Shown here one piece after another: positions 7,407 to 12,331 of a stretch of 12,331 nucleotides of DNA. The notes below the pieces were generated by a model. It was not told the origin of the DNA. It saw only the letters and a list, made by a program, of their open reading frames with translations, and did no database searches. Made by a program: the position numbers and the translations under genes. The stretch comes from Hyphomicrobiales bacterium (lineage in GTDB: Bacteria > Pseudomonadota > Alphaproteobacteria > Rhizobiales > HXMU1428-3): NCBI GenBank assembly GCA_021775385.1, contig JAJFHW010000056.1, forward strand, positions 1-12,331. The letters are read 5' to 3'. Each line of letters starts with the position of its first letter. Positions within the stretch are counted from its first letter, which is position 1.

Positions 7407-8699
7407 ATGTATCTTCCCCTGATGATATTTTATACTTTTTTGATTCATCTTAGTTGGCGTCAGATGGGTAGCCCATTCAACCCAATAGCCATTCAAGCAT
7501 CAATATGGTTAGCCGCATTCCTATATTTATCCCTGGATGGTCGGTTCAACGCCATCCCCATAGGGGTTCAATTAATCTTTTTAACAGCTTCACTTACATT
7601 CGCATGCGGGGTTGCGTTTTTCGGCTTTTTCTTGCCTAACACAAACCAAAATATAGTCCATTCGTCGCCGAAAGAATTCGCTCTTTCAAGGTCCACGAAA
7701 TACATCTATTATCTGGTCTGTATAGTTTTATTTGTGGGATTTTTGGTATTTTTTGACGCTTATAAAGGGCTAATTTCAACAAATAGTTCATTGGCTGATT
7801 ATATCGCCGTAGCACGTCGCAACTCTTTGCATGGTTTAGGAGTGGTGCACGATATTCCTATAATAAAGCAAGTTCCTTTATTTCTAAATATTCTGTGTGC
7901 TTTTTTGCTGGTTCAATATCTTCATAACAGAGATAAAGGTCTTGCGAAGTTATTAGTTATCGCCATCGTAATTTCATTGATCGCAGGAATGGTTGAAGGT
8001 TCGCGGTCGCTTTTTTTCCGCTTCTTTGTTAGCTTCGTAATGATAATGGTTCTAGTCCGCTCCATGAAGTCTCAAAAAATTCCAATTATGCGCCTAATAA
8101 CTTTAATCATCGCACTCGTAATTCTATTTTCGTCAGTTGGAGCTCTGCGAGAAGGGGATAATTTTTCAACTTATTTTACAAATCTAGGCTGGATTCTTCA
8201 AATTCCTGCAAAATACTTGTTCGGTAGTCTGGTATTGTTTGGAGAACGCTTTCCCGAGATGCACACCGTATATTCGGGGCCCTTTACAACTGGCTGGATG
8301 CCAGAGTATCTTACCAAGGAAAATCACGATTTAGTCATAAGTTATACCGCATACGGCCATCCTGAATTAGGATATGGAAACACATATACTTTCTTAGGCC
8401 CCTTGGTGAACGATTATGGAATCATTGGAACGTTAGCCATTATCTTTATTCTGGGCGTAATATCTGCATATTTTTATTCTTACAGGGGCAAAAGCCCTTT
8501 CCACTTGGTAACATATTCGCTTATCTGCTCTTCCCTGATTTTTTCGACTTACTCTGAATATTTTATAACTATGTTTCCAATATTCGTTAGGATTCTACTA
8601 GTCTATTTTCTTTTACTAAAATTTACGCAGTATTTCGAACGTAATTCAAATCACCAAAGCACTGACAAACATCGGTTCCACGGAACGTGGAAAGATTGA
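7407..8699 (+). CDS. Wzy-type oligosaccharide repeat-unit polymerase
   Basis: This 430-residue protein has about ten to twelve hydrophobic segments and a large loop in the second half (about residues 245-335). Marks typical of Wzy-type polymerases are EGSRSLFFR (197-205), then LREGDNF (247-253). The conserved YGNTYTFLGPLVNDYGIIG (323-341) follows, just before the last group of membrane helices. In that family the enzyme joins flipped undecaprenyl-linked repeats block by block at the periplasmic face. It differs in motif set from the Wzy_C-family protein at 2329, so the locus carries two polymerase-class proteins. The start at 7407 has GGGA 7 bases upstream. A probable terminator follows the stop within 40 bases. 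Family assignment is good; its division of work with the Wzy_C protein is unknown. Confidence 0.8.
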   Translation: MYLPLMIFYTFLIHLSWRQMGSPFNPIAIQASIWLAAFLYLSLDGRFNAIPIGVQLIFLTASLTFACGVAFFGFFLPNTNQNIVHSSPKEFALSRSTKYIYYLVCIVLFVGFLVFFDAYKGLISTNSSLADYIAVARRNSLHGLGVVHDIPIIKQVPLFLNILCAFLLVQYLHNRDKGLAKLLVIAIVISLIAGMVEGSRSLFFRFFVSFVMIMVLVRSMKSQKIPIMRLITLIIALVILFSSVGALREGDNFSTYFTNLGWILQIPAKYLFGSLVLFGERFPEMHTVYSGPFTTGWMPEYLTKENHDLVISYTAYGHPELGYGNTYTFLGPLVNDYGIIGTLAIIFILGVISAYFYSYRGKSPFHLVTYSLICSSLIFSTYSEYFITMFPIFVRILLVYFLLLKFTQYFERNSNHQSTDKHRFHGTWKD

Positions 8700-8714
8700 A
8701 CAGGTGTATATAAC

Positions 8715-8737
8715 AACCGTGTTTCAAACGGTTTTTC
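8715..8737 (+). terminator. Probable rho-independent terminator after the Wzy-type gene
   Basis: AACCGT (8715-8720) and ACGGTT (8728-8733) form a 6-base stem with a 7-base loop, running into TTTTTC. It lies 15 bases after the polymerase stop, where a terminator is expected. The stem is short, so termination may be partial. Confidence 0.5.
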
Positions 8738-8875
8738 TGATTGATTTAACTTGATAGTTTAAAGCCTACCCGACAATGAAGATAAACTCTAAAAGAGCGC
8801 TTTCCAGAACGAAAACCAATGGTCACAACCTCCCAGAAATTTCGATAAAGTACGATTGGCCAAAACAAGTTAAGT

Positions 8876-10063
8876 ATGGGTAATATTATGAATAAACTTG
8901 ACGGTATTGTATTTTATGGACGAGGCTGCATTAATTCTCACGGCCACGTTTTTGTTAAAACTTCTGATTACAAGTATTGGTTTGGGTGCAAAGTTTACAC
9001 GAAAAAAATCGAACTTCGACTATTCTTAAGCCGCCACCTAAAATCTCAACAAGAGTACAGCTCCGCAATTAGCGAAATTGCAGATGACGTTCGACAATAT
9101 AATCAAGGATGGCCATTCGCAAATCTACGTCTTTTGTTAGAGAATTTTTCTCTCATTTGGAAATCCAACAAAAATTTAATACACTTCTTTTATTTCCCCA
9201 ACAGTATAAATTTTCTTTTATTCGTGTACGCAAAATTTTTGGGGCGTCGTGTTGTCAGCTATTGGGGAAACGACTGGGAGCGCGTCGGACATTTAGCGTC
9301 AATACAAAATTCCACCAGCCTCGTATCAAAGCTAAAGGTAAAATTTTATAAGTTCGCCCAACATTATGCTGTCCGAAAGTCGAATCTATCAATTTTCGCG
9401 GGGAAACAACTGTTTTTCAAATTTCAAGAGATTTCCATAAACGCTCTCGAAACTAAACCCTTCTTAATGTTAGACAAAGAGGACATATCTACTCGGTTAG
9501 ATACATGTAATAAATTACCCATTCAAATACTTTATGTGGGCACTTTTACCGCGCGCAAGGGCGTTGCCGACATAATTCCAGTGGCGAAAAAACTTCGTTC
9601 AAAGGGCATAAGTTTCAGATTTAATTTAGTAGGTCAAGGACCATTGATGGAAAGTTTAGTCCAACAAGTCAAAGAAAAAGATTTGGAAAACCACGTATCA
9701 TTCGCTGGTTACATTGGGGGGAAATCTAAACTTCAAAAAATTTATCAAGAATCAGATATACTATTTTTACCTTCACACATGGAAGGATTCCCCCGAGTTG
9801 TCTATGAAGCGATGGGACAACATTTACCAATTGTTTGCACCAATGTAGGCAGCATACCCATGATGCTAGAACACAAAATAAATGCGATGATATGTGAACC
9901 AGGAAATCTAAAGCAATATGTGGCATCGATAGGTCAAATTATCACTGACAGTTTGACCCGAAGAAAAATGCTAGAAAACAATCACGAATTACTCCTGAAG
10001 TGGCTAGACGAAGTCCCTGCAACACAACATTGCAAAAAACTTGAAGAGATATTTTATGACTGA
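8876..10063 (+). CDS. Family 4 (GT-B) glycosyltransferase
   Basis: The protein is 395 residues. The C-terminal half is a clear glycosyl-transferases-group-1 domain: VGTFTARKGV (221-230), LVGQGPL (251-257), FAGYIGG (276-282). The EX7E motif lies in EGFPRVVYEAM (303-313) with Glu303 and Glu311. The N-terminal half is more divergent but includes SYWGNDWERV (128-137), an acceptor-domain segment. Such enzymes transfer a sugar with retention from a nucleotide donor at the cytoplasmic face of the membrane. No strong ribosome site precedes ATG 8876; Met5 (8888) is an alternative. The 176-base gap upstream, with a terminator, suggests a separate promoter, though none is obvious. It overlaps the next gene by 8 bases. 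Confidence 0.85.
   Translation: MGNIMNKLDGIVFYGRGCINSHGHVFVKTSDYKYWFGCKVYTKKIELRLFLSRHLKSQQEYSSAISEIADDVRQYNQGWPFANLRLLLENFSLIWKSNKNLIHFFYFPNSINFLLFVYAKFLGRRVVSYWGNDWERVGHLASIQNSTSLVSKLKVKFYKFAQHYAVRKSNLSIFAGKQLFFKFQEISINALETKPFLMLDKEDISTRLDTCNKLPIQILYVGTFTARKGVADIIPVAKKLRSKGISFRFNLVGQGPLMESLVQQVKEKDLENHVSFAGYIGGKSKLQKIYQESDILFLPSHMEGFPRVVYEAMGQHLPIVCTNVGSIPMMLEHKINAMICEPGNLKQYVASIGQIITDSLTRRKMLENNHELLLKWLDEVPATQHCKKLEEIFYD
10043..10049 (+). promoter_or_regulatory. Shine-Dalgarno site that fixes the next start at 10056
   Basis: GAAGAGA lies 6 bases before ATG 10056, inside the end of the preceding gene. An in-frame TTG at 10041 would place the start before this site, so the ATG is preferred. 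Confidence 0.6.
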
Positions 10064-11225
10064 TGCGCCCGTGCTTTTTGTGATCAACGTGATTTCTCAC
10101 TATCAAATCCCACTATTCAATCAAATAAATGAAGAGCTTAAAGGTAAGCTCAAGGTTGTGAGTGTGCGCGATATCCCGAAGCAGAGAAAAAAATTGGGCT
10201 GGGACTTTCAATTGAGCGCTATTCAATTCGAATATAAAATACTGAAAGAACTTAGCCTTAAGATACGAGAGCGCGAAATTCTCTTTAGTCCAGGAATCAT
10301 CTCAGAACTCCTGCTAAAGAAACGCGCACCTAAAGTGGTATTAGTAGGTGGGTATTATACGATCACTTCTTGGATGACGTTATTACTAGCTAAATTAAGA
10401 CGGGCAAAAGTTGTATTGCGTTCTGGAACACAAAAGTATTCCGCTATTTCTAAAAGCTCAGGTAACCGGTTTCTCAAAAGGTGTTTCATAAAACACGTCG
10501 ATACATTCGTAGCATACGGCACACTAGCAAGAGATTACCTGACTGAGCATGGGGCTGATCCCAAAAAAATATGGATCGAATACGATACTGTGGATGTTGA
10601 AGCTTTACAAAAACGATACAGTAAAGAAATGGGAAATTATCAACAAATAAGACGTCGATATCAAAAGAAGCTTGGTTTAAATGAATCCGTAATATTGTTT
10701 GTAGGCCAGTTCGTTAAACGTAAGAACGTAATGACACTAATCAAAATGGCGGCACGGCTGAAAAAAACTTTTCCTAAAGCACAATTAGTGCTTGTCGGTT
10801 CGGGAGAGCAGTCTCCTCTTCTTGAAAAAACGGTGATTGAACGAGACCTGACCAATGTAATTATCGCTGGCCCTCAACCATATGAAAAAGTTATGGAGTA
10901 TTATATGGGAGCAAACGTCTTTGTCATTTCATCTTATCTAGATCCGTACCCATTAGTCGTGAACGAAGCAATGAGTTTTGCGTGCCCGATAATCTTGTCT
11001 AAAAATTGTGGGAATAGCCCAGACATGATTGATTCTAATGGTTACATAATAGAGGATCCAAATGATTGGCAAACATTCACGGAAAAGGCAACCTCGATAT
11101 TGAGCGATCCATACATGGCTGAAGCTATGGGGCTACGTTCTTTTGAAATCGTCGCCTCCTATGACATTGCTAATGCCGCCACAGCTATATGTGGTGCGTT
11201 AAAATACAGTCATGTTGCTGAGTAA
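10056..11225 (+). CDS. Family 4 (GT-B) glycosyltransferase with Asp in place of the first EX7E glutamate
   Basis: The protein is 389 residues from ATG 10056. The N-terminal domain begins with ISHYQIPLFNQI (13-24), as in acceptor-side Rossmann domains of GT4 enzymes. The donor domain has VGQFVKRKN (216-224), LVGSGEQSPLL (246-256), AGPQPYEKV (271-279) and DPYPLVVNEAM (296-306). Family members usually have E-x7-E here; this one has Asp296 and Glu304. The role is sugar transfer to the lipid-linked repeat in the cytoplasm; donor unknown. The start overlaps the preceding GT by 8 bases, and the deacetylase follows after 6 bases, so the group is one operon with probable translational coupling. Confidence 0.85.
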   Translation: MTDAPVLFVINVISHYQIPLFNQINEELKGKLKVVSVRDIPKQRKKLGWDFQLSAIQFEYKILKELSLKIREREILFSPGIISELLLKKRAPKVVLVGGYYTITSWMTLLLAKLRRAKVVLRSGTQKYSAISKSSGNRFLKRCFIKHVDTFVAYGTLARDYLTEHGADPKKIWIEYDTVDVEALQKRYSKEMGNYQQIRRRYQKKLGLNESVILFVGQFVKRKNVMTLIKMAARLKKTFPKAQLVLVGSGEQSPLLEKTVIERDLTNVIIAGPQPYEKVMEYYMGANVFVISSYLDPYPLVVNEAMSFACPIILSKNCGNSPDMIDSNGYIIEDPNDWQTFTEKATSILSDPYMAEAMGLRSFEIVASYDIANAATAICGALKYSHVAE

Positions 11226-11231
11226 AAGATC

Positions 11232-12074
11232 ATGAAACCTTTTTGTACTCGATATGACAGCCTGCAGCAAAGGCCTACTTTAAGAGGCCGAGCGAGGAAG
11301 CACGCCTTAGACTTTTTATCATCTGTTGATTTTCGACATCATCATGCCTTGTCTGCGCCACGGATACATTTCATATATTTGCACCACGTATTTGAAGATG
11401 AAATAACCGCATTTCGGAATTTACTTAGCTTGCTGACAAAACAAAACACTGCCTTTATTTCTCACAGCTCCGCCATCCAAAAACTACGGGACAAGGAATT
11501 TGACAAGCCATATATCTCTTTCAGTTTCGATGATGGCTTGAAAAACTGCCTAACTGCCGCAGAAATATTAGATGAGTTCGATGCGAAAGCGTGCTTTTTT
11601 ATAAATGGCAAAACGTTAGTCAATGATAGCGAACAGTCCCAGCGAGATTTCTGTAAAGACCGTTTAAACATGCCACCTTGCAGGTTCCTAAATTGGGACG
11701 ACATAAATCGTTTACATGAAGGCGGACACGAAATCGGTAATCATATGTATTCGCATCTAAACAGTGCCGATCTAACGCTACAACAATTTGTTGACGAATT
11801 TGAAACAAATCACGAGTTGTTTAAGTCCCAAGGAATGCACTTAAAACATTTCGCTTGGCCTTATGGTCAAGAAAAACACATTCTAAGCAATCAACTTGAT
11901 TACGTTAGAAAAGAAACAGAATATCTGTCGTCGTCTTCAGCTGTTCGAGGAGCTTATTTGGCGAGCAGCGCTGCCAAAGACCAACATTATATTTGTAGAG
12001 ACCACAGCGTTGCAGCATGGCCCTTAACTCATACTTCTTACCTTCTAAGCAAGAGTATTAGGGACCCGCGTTAA
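11232..12074 (+). CDS. NodB-type polysaccharide deacetylase (CE4 family), cytoplasmic
   Basis: The protein is 280 residues. CE4 motif 1 is SFDDG (98-102), with Asp100 as the likely base and Asp101 as a metal ligand. Motif 2 is HMYSH (171-175), with the two metal-binding His. Motif 3 is FAWPYG (208-213), lacking the classical Arg, as in the FAYPYG-type members I recall from the PNAG-deacetylase group. No signal peptide or membrane segment is visible, so it should act in the cytoplasm on a nucleotide sugar or lipid-linked glycan and not on the exported polymer. The expected reaction is removal of N- (or O-) acetyl groups. It lies one base from the sulfotransferase start, and the two are probably coupled. 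Its ribosome site is weak; translation may rely on the upstream gene 6 bases away. Confidence 0.85.
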   Translation: MKPFCTRYDSLQQRPTLRGRARKHALDFLSSVDFRHHHALSAPRIHFIYLHHVFEDEITAFRNLLSLLTKQNTAFISHSSAIQKLRDKEFDKPYISFSFDDGLKNCLTAAEILDEFDAKACFFINGKTLVNDSEQSQRDFCKDRLNMPPCRFLNWDDINRLHEGGHEIGNHMYSHLNSADLTLQQFVDEFETNHELFKSQGMHLKHFAWPYGQEKHILSNQLDYVRKETEYLSSSSAVRGAYLASSAAKDQHYICRDHSVAAWPLTHTSYLLSKSIRDPR

Positions 12075-12075
12075 C

Positions 12076-12331
12076 ATGTATGAGAAACCAGAAAAAAAAT
12101 GCTCGAACGAAATGCTTCCAGACTTCCTAGTCATTGGCCCACCCCGCACGGGTACGACATGGTTGCATAATCTCTTATCTAGCCATCCCAATATATTCTT
12201 ACCGACGGGTAAACAGATTCATTTTTTTGATAAACACTTCGAGAAAGGCCAAAGTTGGTATAAGCAACATTATCGAAATGCTTCATCCAAATCTATTAAA
12301 GGCGAAATTAATCCTGACTATATCTCCTCGG
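12076..12331 (+). CDS. Sulfotransferase (PAPS-dependent), N-terminal 85 residues, cut by window edge
   Basis: Reading from the ATG at 12076, residues 16-31 give DFLVIGPPRTGTTWLH. This is the P-loop that binds the 5'-phosphosulfate of PAPS in the Sulfotransfer_1 family. SSHPNIFLP (35-43), HFFD (49-52) and the G..WY pattern GQSWY (58-62) follow. This order is shared with heparan-type and bacterial glycan sulfotransferases. In those proteins a catalytic Glu precedes the HFF segment (K-E-x-H-F-F). Here the residue is Gln47 (codon 12214-12216, CAG). The enzyme should move sulfate from PAPS to a sugar hydroxyl or amine, making the product a sulfated glycan. The gene starts one base after the deacetylase stop. 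The rest, including the 3'-phosphate site and acceptor pocket, is outside the window. Confidence 0.82.
   Translation, partial: MYEKPEKKCSNEMLPDFLVIGPPRTGTTWLHNLLSSHPNIFLPTGKQIHFFDKHFEKGQSWYKQHYRNASSKSIKGEINPDYISS

Noticed and set aside
1..12331. CRISPR array, tRNA, rRNA or defence system
   Set aside because: No regularly spaced repeats, no cloverleaf-like sequence and no nuclease or toxin-type gene was seen; all complete genes fit glycan synthesis.

Overview
The window holds part of a surface or extracellular polysaccharide biosynthesis locus. It contains 11 protein-coding genes: nine complete polysaccharide-type genes, a sulfotransferase cut by the right edge, and the first 23 codons of an IS3-type transposase cut by the left edge. 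The DNA is AT-rich. Closely packed bacterial genes, Shine-Dalgarno sites and a Wzx/Wzy-style gene set point to a Gram-negative bacterium. A VpsP-like/Wzy_C pair and the IS3 element make a gammaproteobacterium, possibly marine, the best guess, but that is inference only.

Layout. Positions 1-144 are the end of an IS3-family element reading leftward. 199-1422 (-) is a Gfo/Idh/MocA oxidoreductase. 1619-3684 (+) is a pair: a small membrane-anchored VpsP/TPR-like protein and a Wzy_C (O-antigen ligase/polymerase family) membrane protein. 3763-5977 (-) is a second pair, a MurJ-like (MVF family) flippase and a SAM methyltransferase, overlapping by 20 bases. A gene-free 474-base divergent region follows (5978-6451). 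On the plus strand then come a GT2 glycosyltransferase, a Wzy-type polymerase, a probable terminator, and a tight run of two GT4 glycosyltransferases, a NodB-type polysaccharide deacetylase and the sulfotransferase (overlap 8, gaps 6 and 1).

How the genes could work together (inference). The three glycosyltransferases build a lipid-linked repeat. The oxidoreductase, methyltransferase, deacetylase and sulfotransferase modify sugars. The MVF protein flips the repeat across the inner membrane. One or both polymerase-like proteins polymerise or ligate it outside. An initiating sugar-phosphate transferase and the export proteins (Wza/Wzc type) are not seen, so the locus should continue beyond the window.

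Most interesting points. A deacetylase and a sulfotransferase are translationally coupled, an arrangement that would suit N-deacetylation followed by sulfation. The sulfotransferase has Gln where the usual catalytic Glu is expected. The oxidoreductase looks like a bi-domain dehydrogenase that has lost most of its N-terminal domain. Two different polymerase-type proteins sit in one locus.
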